From: Eleusine coracana subsp. coracana | Lineage: Eukaryota; Streptophyta; Magnoliopsida; Poales; Poaceae | Direction: 5' to 3' | Assembly (NCBI GenBank): GCA_032690845.1 | Contig: CM064424.1 | Location: forward strand, 44,653,511-44,717,510 | Length of the DNA stretch: 64,000 nucleotides | In this document: piece by piece, positions 11,302 through 22,049 of the stretch | How the letters are laid out: every line of letters starts with the position of its first letter | Position numbering within the stretch: the first letter of the stretch is position 1 | Notes under the pieces: model-generated | Seen by the model: only the letters and a program-made list of their open reading frames with translations | Database searches by the model: none | What the model was told of the DNA's origin: nothing | Program-made: the position numbers and the translations under genes

Positions 11302-14300
11302 TGTAATAGAACCGGCTTACCATGGAGCCGGCTCCGTTCCAGGATCATTCTCAGGTGACGTCATGTGCTACGACGTCCAATAGTACAACACATGACAGGT
11401 GAAGATAATTGCAAAGAGAACATAGATAGTGTACAGAGTTTTACATATATCCGAATTTATATTTCAAACCAGAGTCTTTAAAAGTGCGGAAGCGAAGAGT
11501 TCAACGGAAATAAAATGGTCCAACGAGATAAGTACGATACATTCGCCCTCTCACGAAGATTCACACAGAACATCCGGCTTGTAGGTTTTTGCCCAAACAC
11601 CTTGCCGGCAATCAATGGCCTACTCCTCCTCATCATCGGTGCACCGTTCTCACTCGATGTTCCAGCAGTCAGGTCGCTGGCCTTCCCAGTGGAATCTCCC
11701 ACCGCAGTGGCAGTCTCCGCCCTGGTCATCTGAAAACCACATAGAACGTCGCCCTGAGTAACTAGTTTACTCAGCAAGACTGACCCGTCAAGGTGGCCAA
11801 CTACAGCCGACTCCTAGACATGCACAGGCTAAAGGTAGGGTTCATGTTGCCAAAAGCCCGTCTAAGAATAAATCCTTAGTTTTCAAGTTTTAGCATCAGG
11901 TTAAGTTAATAGGTACATAGTAAATTTAGTTTGCACTATGGCTACAACAATCATGGTTGTAATACAATTAATAATAATTTCACAACAGCAATATTAAACC
12001 CTTTCAACCAATTTAATGGCTTCCGACACTGTTCCGGCGGAGTTATCAAGTGGTACTCATTACTATGAGGGGCAGCGACTCGAATCGATTTACATCCTGC
12101 AGGAGAACCTGCTTGCACGATCCATACGCGCTTCCAAGAAGCCGCATGGAGCAACCTTTCGCTGCAGTACTACAAGGTCTTCCGGGTCCAGACTCCCCCG
12201 AGGAGGATCCCCCAACGCGATGCGCCCCGTGCCGCCATCCGTGGGTGGATTCTTCCCTCCCCTCAGCCCCAGTTCCACCAAAGAAGGGAGAAGGCTATCT
12301 TCCAATCAGGCAGTAGTCATAGCTACGTCAGTTTACTGGGCCCATAACTCCAGCATGCAAACAGTACATTCAAACTTGATCCCATGGGCCAGACACGAGG
12401 CGTAGCCTTAGGTGTGACTCGGACGGGGCTACCTCCTTGAAGACAAGTTGTCCTTCCCTTTCCACCTAGTTACCCGTCCGGTCTTCATTTGTTATCGCGT
12501 GTCACCTTTTTTTCCTCTTGACAATATTCCCAAGTAATAGTATTTTCTGATCTACGAGTGGTCTCCTTACCACTCGACAAATGATCGTTCTAAATTAAGC
12601 AGAGCAACTACCGTCCTGTGGCTAAAACCGGGTCAGGGATCCTACTGTAATTCTAGGTTTTCAAACAACCCCTGTAAACCTAATGCACAAGCAAGCCTAC
12701 ACACACCATCTAGTGATTAAATAGAAAGCAGTAAAACTTGGTGGGATGCATCGGGGCTTGCCTTGAGCGGATTCCTGGTTAGCGGGGTCACCACCGGGTC
12801 CTTCTGGCTCCTGCTCGGGCCCTGCTTCCACGTGGTTCACCTCATGACCTATATGATGTAAATGCAATATTATGTATGAGAGAAGCCTCATGGCAGTCTA
12901 ATTAAATAAGACTAATTTTAATATGTCTGATGAGCTCGGGGTGTGTTGATTGGTTCAGCAAATATAACGTACAAAATGGAGGCATAAGGTGAGCGCGTGT
13001 AGTGTATTCCTTCATGGTTTCCAGTAAATAAACACGATAATTATGTATAGAAAGTACGGTGTGTGTGCAAGCTCATCGCAATCGATATAAACATGCAAGG
13101 TAGTACATGGCAATGGGTTCTGATCAAATAACGTTTTCAACATGTTGTGAATATTGCTAGATATATTGTAGATAGAGCTCTAATGTACAACTAAACAATT
13201 AATTTAATATGAAACCTTAGAGGACGAAAATTAATTCAACATGGTTCTAGCAGTGGTGATCATATGAGCTATTTACTATAAGTATAACATACTAAGAGGG
13301 ATTTATGGGCCAAGTTTCATCGACATGCATGGGGTTAAGTATTTTAAATAATTAAAAGAAGGAAAAAGACAGTAATTTAATTTTGACTAAATTTCAAAGA
13401 GCTAACAATTGTCACTTTGCAGGTTGTTTATGCATGAAAAACTAGAATTAAATACCAAGTTTCATTAATTTGTCAATTATATAGAATTACTTATGAATTA
13501 TTTAGTGTGTTGTCCAATTAATTTAGTTCTGATAATAATACAAATATGGGAGAGGGTTTGATATTTTTCCCCAATAGTACATAATCAGAGGAGCACAAAG
13601 AATTTTGTAGAGTGGATCAAACGGCTCCGAAAAATTCCAAATAAAATACCTATGTGAAACTTAGCTCGACGCGATCCCGTTTGAGGTGGTCCCAAGGGAA
13701 GGAGCTCACCGGAGTAGCCGGCGGCGAGCGGCGAAGCTCCGGAGACGTGTTGTGGTCGACGAATTAGTGTGGCTTACACAATGGGTTTCGAGCGACGAAA
13801 CTTGAGAGAGTGGAGGAGGAGGATAAGGCGGAGAGTTTCAGCCGGCTGATCCACGCCTCCCGGGGCTGGAGCGGCGGCGCGGTGAGCTCGACCGAGCTCA
13901 CCAATGGTGGGTACGGTGGGAGCACAGAGAGAAAAAAATGGGAGCCAAAAAAAAATGGACATAAGAAGAACTACCAAAACCGGGGACGGCATATCGGGTT
14001 TGGGGTGCTCAGGTCCACTGGGGAGGCCATCCGCCGGTGTACGGAGGTCACGCGGCACGTCGGCGCCGGCAGCCCGGGCCCGCTCCGGAGGTTGAAGACA
14101 CAGGTGTGGCTGACATGTGGGACCCGCTCCTCTTTTCTTTTTTGTTGGTTTTCAAAACAGCATCACCTTCATATTTTTATAACTTTAAAACCATTGATCC
14201 TCTGTGAAATCTAAAAATATGGGCGTGTTTATCATGAAGGGCACTATTTTATAAAAATACTAACTATCACTAGCCCCAAACCGAATTTAAATAGGAATTT

Positions 14301-14594
14301 TGTGAAAGGAGCTAGTTTTTGACCCTTTTACCATTTATTTGGGGCATTAGTTACTCGAATAAAAATCTGAAAAATTCCTAAAAATTCTAATTGATCATGG
14401 AGTCTAACATTTATTTTTGGTGGGGGTAAGTTCTATTAAAATTTTTAAACTCATAGTTCAATGGCAACCAAATCGACATGATTTCAAATTTGAATTTGAT
14501 CAATTTAAATTCAAACTTCTATTTTAGGCTCTTATACTTGTGGGGTTTGATCCTAGGGCGTGTCATGGGAGTGCCTGACACCAGAGGTGTCACA
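11302..14594 (-). repeat. 5' LTR of the gypsy chromovirus
   Basis: This LTR is 3293 bp, delimited by the PBS on one side and the target duplication CCGCT (14595-14599) on the other. It lacks the 254-bp segment present in the 3' LTR; the join is at about 13608/13609 ('aattttgt' joined to 'agagtgg'). The central 1.1 kb is nearly identical to the 3' LTR, while the ends are clearly diverged. Confidence 0.93.
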
Positions 14595-16534
14595 CCGCTT
14601 CCTCTTAAACCTCTACGCACCATTCCTTTATTCCCCATCCCCTCACACTCTTCTCCTCTGCGACGATGCTTCCGATGCCTAGCCTCTGATCACCTCGTTG
14701 CTTTCTGCCGAGATCCCTCTTAGGTGTCGTCTCTGCGGGGACTCCGGTCATCGTGGTTTCCGCTATCCTCAGCGGCTGGGCTCCACGGCCATGGCGCCGC
14801 CAACACATCCCCCACGTCTCATCAATCCTACTGATACTCCGCAACCTCCACCGCCTGTGACAGCTCCTCCCAATCAGTCATTGGTCAACTCGCCTTCTCC
14901 ACCTTCCCCACCACCCCCTCCACCATCCTCCCCACCACCTCCCCCACCACCACCCCCTTTTTCACCTCCGCCCATACCTACACCACCCCCCTGCCCTCGC
15001 CTCAAAACCCTCCTTTGGGTACCCAGTGGCCCCCTCCTCCAGGCCCGGGGCAGCCACCCAAAGCGGGAAATCCACGGCGCCGGACGCCGAAGATCTCGAG
15101 CCCTTTTTTCCGTACTACAAGGAGGTCTATATGCCGCCAGTAAATATGAGGGACTTCAACCGCTATGCCTTCGCCAAGGTTGACCCACCTGCTGATGGGG
15201 CAACCAAGGTGATCCATCGTGCACTTCTCCATGGAGATATTGCACATGGAGCAAGTCATCATGTCCTCTCCTCTGGTGTCGATGACGCCCTCGTGCGCTT
15301 CGCGAACAACATCGATCACGACTACTTCTGCGATGAAGCCCCCCTGAGAGAAGCTGAGCACACCATCAGCTTTGAGAGGCATGAGGAGGCTCGTCGCTTC
15401 AACTTCGCCCACTCGGGCTACATCTCCCTTGCTCTGGAAGACTTCCCGATCGAGCACTAGAACCGCCATCGGGTTCACGTCGCCCTGGGAGTCATCGCCA
15501 ACCCGACTCATGTCTCCCATGTCTTCCTGTCCGGGGCGGATTACACAGGCATGTTCATCACCGCACGCTAAGAAAGCTATCAGGACATCCCTGGGGAGAT
15601 CCACATCAAAAACTCGGATGGACTTGGCTTCATTGTTCATGTTAGGCGCATCAGACGTTGGGGTGTCGGTACAGACACCCCATCCCCGCCACCACCACCT
15701 CCCACCGCCAGCCGCCCCAGTGCTCAACGGAGGCTGGGGCCTGCTCTTCAGTCTCTCTTGCTCGCGCCGGGCGACAGTTCACAGCTTGCGCTGCAACCAC
15801 CGCCAGCCCCAGTTTCCACTGATCCCGGCACAGCATCGCAGATCAGTCATCAGGATGTCCAGGCTACCTCGGTGTTTTTCTTGCAAAAGTAAACGCCAGA
15901 CATGGATTCCTCCAAGCGCGTACCTGCGGTTGCCATTGCTTCTAACAGTGTCTTCCCCCGTCCCGTCGGTATTCAAACTCATGTGACGGCTGGGAACGTC
16001 CACCTCCTGCTTCATGGACCGAACGAAGAAGCGGCCTACTTCTGTGTTCCCCGCATATCTCAACCGGAACAGGAAACTGGGCCGCGTGGAATCCCAATGA
16101 TCAACCTCCTCACGAACACAGTTGGGATCATCGCCAACTGTGCAATGCTTCCTGGACGTCAGCAAGAAATCAGCTGTGTTCTCCTCGCCAAACCGGCACT
16201 GTGTCCCTCTGCTTCCGTTCTGCAGGCTGCTGTGTGTCATATTTTGGCCTCCGTCGGGCCGAACATCCTCGTGCCCAGAACGCCTGCGCAGGCTGCCGCT
16301 CGAGATGGACGCTTGCTGTTGCACGAAGAGGAAGTGGTCAATGGCGCCAGGGGACACAAGCGACCACGCCGGTCTGCTCTCTCTACCGGGGCTGTTAACT
16401 CCACGGCAACTGAAGCCACATCGGGCCTGCATGGTGCTATGTCACGTGATGAGGAGCCTGTCAAACGCTCCAGCAAGCGCCTTGCCAAGAGAGTGGGGCC
16501 CCTGTTCTCTGAGAGTAATTACTGGAAGTAATTA
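14595..16534 (+). pseudogene. LINE ORF1 (RNA-binding, CCHC), main part, broken
   Basis: After the target-duplication copy the LINE frame continues with a first knuckle 'CFRCLASDHLVAFC', then needs a 1-nt shift near 14722 to read the second knuckle 'CRLCGDSGHRGFRY', whose last Cys is now Tyr. A strongly proline-rich linker follows (14820-15000), then a conserved ORF1 core ('FPYYKEVYMPPVNMRDFNRY', 'ARRFNFAHSGYISLALEDFP') broken by a TAG at about 15460 where Trp is expected. The C-terminal part (about 15902-16531) ends with a basic 'SSKRLAKRV' motif typical of grass LINE ORF1. Role: RNA chaperone and ribonucleoprotein formation. Several frameshifts make it a pseudogene. Confidence 0.72.
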
Positions 16535-16536
16535 CT

Positions 16537-18362
16537 AGAGATAAAGTGCATAGTAAAACTGCTCTTTCAGAACACTGGAGACGTTGGATGCAAAACATTC
16601 TTGTGACTAGCCGAACGGCTATCCTCATTAACGGAGTACCCGGAAGATGGATAAACTGCAAGAGAGGGCTCCGCCAGGGAGACCCACTATCCCCCTACCT
16701 TTTCCTGCTTGTTGCAAATGTGCTCCAACAGCTAATCGTGAGAGATGGCACGATCCAGCATCCACTCCTACCAGATCATCCTTGCCCCATGACTCAGTAT
16801 GCTGACGACACCTTAATCCTGCCACCAGCCGACCGCAACCAGATAATGACACTCAAAGTGGTGTTGCAGCAATTCTCAGATGCTACAGGACTGACGATCA
16901 ACTATGAGAAAAGCACTTTTGTGCCCATATGTGTTCCAGATGAGGAGGCCAGCGCCCTTGCTGCAGCGCTCGGGTGCCCTATTTCATCATTCCCCCAAAC
17001 ATACCTTGGCCTTCCATTGTCAGAAAAAGCTCCCCGCCTCTGCACTGGAGCCACTCCTGTCAAGGTCTCGCGACGGATCCCTAGATGGAGAACCCAACTA
17101 CTAGACTCTGGAAGCCGCCTCATGCTCACCACGGCAGTCCTCTCTGCCCTACCTTCATATGTCATGGGAGCCATAGAGCTCACCAAGACCACCATCCACA
17201 AGATAGACAGATCATGGAAATCCATGTTCTGGAAGGGAGGCGTCGAATGCAAAGGTGGAGATGGTCAGGTTGCTTGGTCGAGGGCATGCTGTCCCAGAGA
17301 AGATGGCGGCCTCGGAATCAAGGACCTCCATACCCAGAACATGTGCTTGCTGCTCAAACTCCTCCACAAACTGATGACGGGTACTGACACTCCGTGGGTC
17401 AGATGGATCATGCAGGAGTATGAACCCTTCAAGACCGGCTTCCGCACCTCTGTTAGATATACCAACCCATGGAATACGCTGGCTAGACTCATGCCACTAT
17501 ATCAAGCAATCACGTCCGTGGACGTTGGAGACGGGACCAGGACCTTTTTCTGGTATGATGACTGGACCTCCCTTGGACCGCTGCACCAGGCCTTTCCGGC
17601 GGCCTTCTCACATTGCACTGGCCAAATGATCACCGTGAGAGACGCCCTGGGCGCCAGGGTGCTGAACATTCAATTGAGGCCGAGGCTCTCCCAGGTAGCA
17701 AGGGAAGAGCTTGCCTTTCTTCATGCTCACTTGTCCTCTGCTGTGTTAGAAGACAGAGCGGATGTCCGCTTCATGCGCGGTGCTGCTGCTCCTGGGTTCA
17801 AGACGGCGACTGCTTACAGCAAAATGTGCCCCCCCCCCCCCCCCCCCCCGGAGAAGACTTGCGATGGCAAGACCAGAACTGGACGAACTTCGCTCCAAAA
17901 AAGGTGCATATCTTCTTCTGGGTCTTACACATTGGAAACACCAGAACCCGTGCTTTTCTGCATGCACGAGGTGCAGTCCCAACTCAGAACTGTCCTTTCT
18001 GCCTCTCAGAACCTGAAACCATCGATCACCTATTTGCTGCCTGCTCCTCCATTCACAGTTTATGGGCGGCCTTACTGCCAACGCTACATGCGCCATCCTC
18101 TGTTCAGGACATCTGCGACGCAGTGGGAATGTCTTTCGCAAGGTGGCAACCTGTGGTTACAAACACCGTACTCCTTGCTTTGCTCTGGACGGTCTGGAAA
18201 AGGCGGAACAGGAAAATCTTCGAAGACATATGCATGCCTCTCCCCGCCTCTGCTGCTATGCTTCAGGAACACCTGCGGCTCTGGACTGTACGTGCCCCCC
18301 GGGCAGTCTCAACCCGCGACCTCGAGGACTGGTGCACCTCGCTGGTGGATGTAATTAGATAG
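16537..18362 (+). pseudogene. LINE ORF2 remnant: RT C-terminal half and zinc-binding RT tail
   Basis: The frame from about 16546 starts in the middle of the RT domain ('RTAILINGVPGRWINCKRGL', then RQGDPLSPYLF near residue 43, YADDT at residues 85-89, and 'TYLGLPL'). The catalytic Asp pair is intact. The endonuclease domain and RT fingers that should precede it are absent, so about half of ORF2 is deleted. At 17829-17849 a run of 21 C shifts the frame: the downstream zinc-binding region ('NFAPKKVHIFFWVLHIG', 'CPFCLSEPETIDHLFAACS') continues in the next frame to a stop at 18362. The product would have been the target-primed reverse transcriptase. Confidence 0.88.
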
Positions 18363-18472
18363 TACAAAACAACTCCTCCTTCTCGCTGCTACGTAACATC
18401 ACGTGCTCTAGACAAGCGCGTTGTAAGCTATTGCATGATGAATAAAATTCAGGTGGGGCTCCCCCCCCCCCC

Positions 18473-19131
18473 ACCCCACCCCACCGTAGTTTCCTCTAAA
18501 AAGAAGAAAGGAAGACATGGATGCAGCAGGTTTGCGATTTGTTTCGGTAGAAGGAAAAAAAAGATTTCTAATTAAATGAAAAACGACACTTACCTATTAA
18601 ACATAGTATCAGTCGTGGTGCAGTGGTTGAGTGTGGCTTCTCAAAACCTCAAGTCGTTGGTTTGCTCCGTTTTCTTTTTAATTTTACTTTCCAGCTACAG
18701 TCTTTTCCTTTGGTTCCCGACGTCTGTTTTTTTTTCTCTGTTTGTTTTCCTTTTATTTCATAATATAGCTATTGCTCTGTTTTTTTATCTATTGTCACAA
18801 TATAGCAACTGCTCTCTATTTTCTTCTTTTATTTCCAGGTACCGTCCATTTTCTTTGGTTTGATTTCGGAGATCACTTTATTTTTCATTTTCAGGTAATC
18901 TATAATATATATAATATTATTAATAGCAATGTTATCATCTTTTTATGTTCCTATATATAAGCAAAAACCATTAGTATCAAAAAATTATGATTTGTGACAG
19001 TTTATAATTGTCATAAAATTGTGACGCTCTCGCTTTACCTTACATGACAAAATATCTTTCATCATAATATATCATTGTCTTAGTTAATGATGATTTAAGG
19101 TTGGTTTTCATGATGCATAATTAAATTTCAT
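18473..19131. other. AT-rich spacer with possible CACTA-type debris
   Basis: The spacer starts with C/A-rich low complexity after the LINE tail, then T-rich sequence. From about 18990 it contains phrases such as 'ttgtgacagttt' and 'tcataaaattgtgacgc' that resemble the subterminal repeats of the mini-element immediately to the right. I see no gene. Confidence 0.4.
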
Positions 19132-19229
19132 CACTACACAAAATTGATCGTCACAAAATAAGGTATCTTGTGACGTTTTGATAATTGCCATTCCAAAATC
19201 GTCATAGAATGTAAGATTTCTTGTAGTGA
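19132..19229. mobile_element. 98-bp CACTA-like mini-element or CACTA terminus
   Basis: The segment begins CACTACA and ends TGTAGTG, with imperfectly inverted subterminal sequence (GATCGTCACAAAAT against ATTTTGTGACG-like copies). CACTA ends are the hallmark of En/Spm transposons. The flanking triplets do not match, so either a mutated target duplication or the right end of a longer, degraded element is possible. Confidence 0.4.
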
Positions 19230-19337
19230 GGGGGAGGGGGATGGCTGGAGGCGGCGCGGGCGCGTGCAACGGTCGGGAGGAAGACGATCGATCTGAGCCA
19301 AAAATAGACGAAGACCCGATCCAGATTAGGATTATGC

Positions 19338-20558
19338 AGTCGGGTTTGCCGTTGTGTCCACCGACAGGCACACGACAAAGGCGGGGCACACGGCAAAAGT
19401 TGTTGACTTGCCATTTTTGCCGTATGCCCCCACAAAACACACAACAAATGTCCTGTTTAGCCATGTGCCTTACAAGCACACGACAAACCTATTTTCACAC
19501 TTTCTAAAAAAATTATAATTATCTAGCAAACTTAGAAAATAACCAAATTTCACCATGTCTCTATTTATATGCACTGTTCCTCATAGAAATATGGTTTAGG
19601 TCAAAACTTCACTTGATCTATATTTTGATTCAGAATCTCACCGCAAATCAACATTTAGATTCTTTTTATAGAGATTTTCTGATTTGTGAGCAACATATAT
19701 GACAACTTGCGTGAAATATTTTTTTCTTTTGCCACAGCCATATGATATAACGATGTGAGGACAATTCTCATAATTTTAAAACTCTATATGTGTTTTAAAA
19801 GAAAAATTAATTTGTATTCAACCATACGGTGCTCCCAATATTTCATGTACAATATGCATGATTTTTCTTGTTATTTCATGAATAGGGATCATTAGCGCAG
19901 GAAATTTCAAATTTGCATCCACTAAATTACATTATTTGAACCACTTACAGCCCAAATTAAAATTTTCATAAAATAATTGAAATAATAAAATAAATTAACT
20001 AAATATAGTAAACACAACTGAAAATTACATCACATATCATTGTCTAAGTATCATATAAACTATATCAAGGTCTAAAAAGTTAGGGGAGGGGAGGGTGGCA
20101 AATGGGGAAGGAAAAAAAACTTTGCCATGTGCCTAGTGCTGGCACACGACATAGAGTATCACACCACCAATTTTGTCGTGTGCAATGATGAGGCACACGG
20201 AAAACTATCCACCTTTACCATGTGCCCATAAGAGCACACGACAAATGTCACCTTTACCGTGAGTCTAGTGACGTGGCACACGACAAATCTGTAACGGCCG
20301 TTAGCATCGGGTACCCGACAAGGTTGCAAACAGCTAACGGCCTGTTTGACGTGTGCCACGCCACTGGGCACACGGCAAAATTGGTGTTTGCCATAAGCTG
20401 CCCACGTGACTCACGATAAAGGTTTCTTTTGCCATGTGTCAATCATTTGACACGTGCTTTATTGGCAGTGCACGGCACAAAGCATTTTTGCCCTGTACCC
20501 GATGAATTGTACACGGCAAACAGTGGAGCACACGACAAAAATATTGTTTCCCATAGTG
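19338..20558. mobile_element. Non-autonomous CACTA remnant with GCACACGRCAAA subterminal repeats
   Basis: At least nine copies of a GCACACGACAAA/GCACACGGCAAA-type motif in both orientations are clustered at 19360-19490 and 20130-20540, around an AT-rich core. The right end at 20545-20558 reads, on the minus strand, CACTATGGGAAACA, a CACTA terminus directly followed by the motif array. Such arrays are the subterminal transposase-binding repeats of grass CACTA families. A matching left terminus is not visible. A GC-rich patch at 19236-19330 is not repeat-like and may be captured DNA. No transposase is encoded. Confidence 0.7.
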
Positions 20559-21065
20559 CACTGTGAGGCGGTGCCGATGTGTTAAACGGAGAAGGTGATG
20601 GAGAGGAACGTACCTTTGCTGCTGCTAGTATATCACCGATTGTTCGCCGTGGTGATACTCTTGGGGCGGCAGCGGCCCTTGCCATGGTGCATCTTTTGTC
20701 TTGAATTGCACCATGGAGTCGATGATCTTATCTACAAGCGTACCTTCTCGAACGATTTGTCTCTGGCTGCATGGTGACACTTCGATCCCCCTCTCGGCCT
20801 CGTGCAAATCTGGGATCGAGTACTAGGTGTACATAGCCTGTGTACTTAGACAAGTTCCTAACAGGGAAGTGCTGCGTGCACAATTTCCTATGTGCTGAGT
20901 ACTTAACTGAGCCTTAACAGGAGGTGCTGCCTGTACGATTTTGTATATATCCTTGATAATATAAAACTAAAGTTACACTTGATTTTTGTAGTCATCATCT
21001 CGTGGCCCTATTTTATTTTTTGTTGTTGAACTCAGAGGTAACCAGAGTCAACTAAACTTCACATT
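20559..21065. other. Unassigned spacer
   Basis: I recognise no gene. A short imperfect duplication occurs ('ttcctaacagggaagtgctgc' near 20855 and 'ccttaacaggaggtgctgc' near 20915). The first 200 bp have normal base composition and could be an old gene fragment, but no frame is convincing. Confidence 0.3.
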
Positions 21066-21563
21066 CTCTACTATAAAATCGTAATATAGCGGCGGGTCCA
21101 AGTATAATGTAGCGGTGGGCAAGCAACCCACCGCTTCCATTCAGCAGCTAAAAAAGAAGGATTTAGAACAGCGGGGGTCATGACCCACCGCTGAAATCAC
21201 CGTAGTAGCGGCGGACCCTGTTGTCACCCGCCGCTATCAACAAGCTAAAATAAATAGGCGTCCAAGCCCACGTTGGGCCCAGCCCCGCCACCGAGTTCCA
21301 CCATACTGCCTGCGAGCCCGTGCTGGGCCTGCCCTGCTGCCAAGATCCATCCAACGCCGCCCGCCCGTGAGGGGCCGTACCTGCCACCACCCGCCTAAGA
21401 GGGGATGGATACATGCGCGAGGGCGCCTCGTGGTCTCGCCTCACCGGAGCCACGCCGCGTCGGATCCAGGCGCGAGGTCGTGCCTTGCTACCTCTCCTCA
21501 CCGGTGCGGCACCGCACCTGAGACGCATCCTCACGGCCTCTCCTCGCCAAAGCCACATCCTTG

Positions 21564-21634
<71 letters not shown>

Positions 21635-22046
21635 GAGAGAGAGAGAGAGAGAGAGCAGAGTGCGCCATCGTTGGAGGGAGAGATGGGGAAGGGGAGAGTA
21701 GCGGTGGAGTCATGGACACTGGAGAGAAAGAGAGGAGGGGAAAGGGGTGGTGGTTGGGAGCGATGACTGAGGGAGGACGCAACGGGGTGGAGGAAAGATA
21801 GAGAGTTAGGGTTTGGGAGAAGAGGCAAGTCTTTTTTATTTCTACTAATTGGACCATACGGGTCAAAGGGCATCAGCTTTTTTAGCAATGGATCAAGATG
21901 TGATCTGCCTCGAAAAATCAATTTTTAGAGGCGGATCATATCTTGGACCACCGGTAAAATTGAGGGACACTGTAGCAGCGGATTTCTTCAAAATCAACGT
22001 TATGGTCTTGTTTGCAATGCCGCTATAGACCCTTGTTGTGATAGTG
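21066..22046 (-). mobile_element. Short non-autonomous CACTA element, family A, copy 1
   Basis: The right end on the minus strand is CACTATCACAACAAGGGTC followed by TATAGCGGC. The left end, CTCTACTATAAAATCGTAA then TATAGCGGC, aligns over the same 28 positions with one change in CACTA. Flanks are ATT (21063-21065) and ATT (22047-22049), the 3-bp target duplication expected for CACTA transposons. The interior has repeated GCGGC/CCGCC phrases near the ends and a GA microsatellite (about 21568-21655). It is homologous, in the opposite orientation, to 29851-30855. The GA run generates long meaningless Arg/Glu and Ser/Leu frames. No transposase. Confidence 0.75.
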
Positions 22047-22049
22047 ATT

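Larger units (their letters stand above)
2384..14594 (-). mobile_element. Ty3/gypsy LTR retrotransposon, chromovirus (Tekay/Del-like), nearly complete
   Basis: A 12.2-kb element read on the minus strand: 5' LTR 11302-14594, PBS 11287-11298, gag-PR-RT-RH-IN-chromodomain coding region about 10200-5971, PPT 5926-5940, 3' LTR 2384-5925. LTR ends are TGTGACACC... and ...TTACA (TG...CA). Flanks are CCGCC (2379-2383) and CCGCT (14595-14599), a 5-bp target duplication with one substitution. Gag-protease-RT-RNaseH-integrase order identifies Ty3/gypsy. The long LTRs (about 3.3-3.5 kb) and C-terminal chromodomain suggest the Tekay/Del chromovirus group. The coding region carries isolated stops and a frame disruption, so it is inactive, although most domains are well preserved. 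Confidence 0.93.
2265..18472 (+). mobile_element. LINE (non-LTR retrotransposon), decayed and split by a gypsy insertion
   Basis: A plus-strand LINE made of two pieces: ORF1 5' coding sequence up to 2383, and the rest from 14595 to about 18472. The 12.2-kb block between them is the gypsy element described separately. LINE hallmarks are a gag-like ORF1 with CCHC knuckles followed by a proline-rich stretch, an RT with RQGDPLSP and YADD motifs, and a zinc-binding RT C-terminal region. The tail has AATAAA at 18441-18446, then 'ttcaggtggggct' and a C-run (18461-18472). The endonuclease and the N-terminal part of RT are missing at about 16540. The 5' end and the LINE's own target duplication were not found. 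Frameshifts and stops make it non-functional. Confidence 0.8.

Noticed and set aside
15002..15727. Minus-strand 241-codon frame
   Set aside because: Antisense to LINE ORF1, whose plus-strand peptide motifs are clearly conserved.
21367..21801. Long Arg/Glu-rich and Ser/Leu-rich frames
   Set aside because: Generated by the GA microsatellite inside the CACTA element. No start context or homologous motif.
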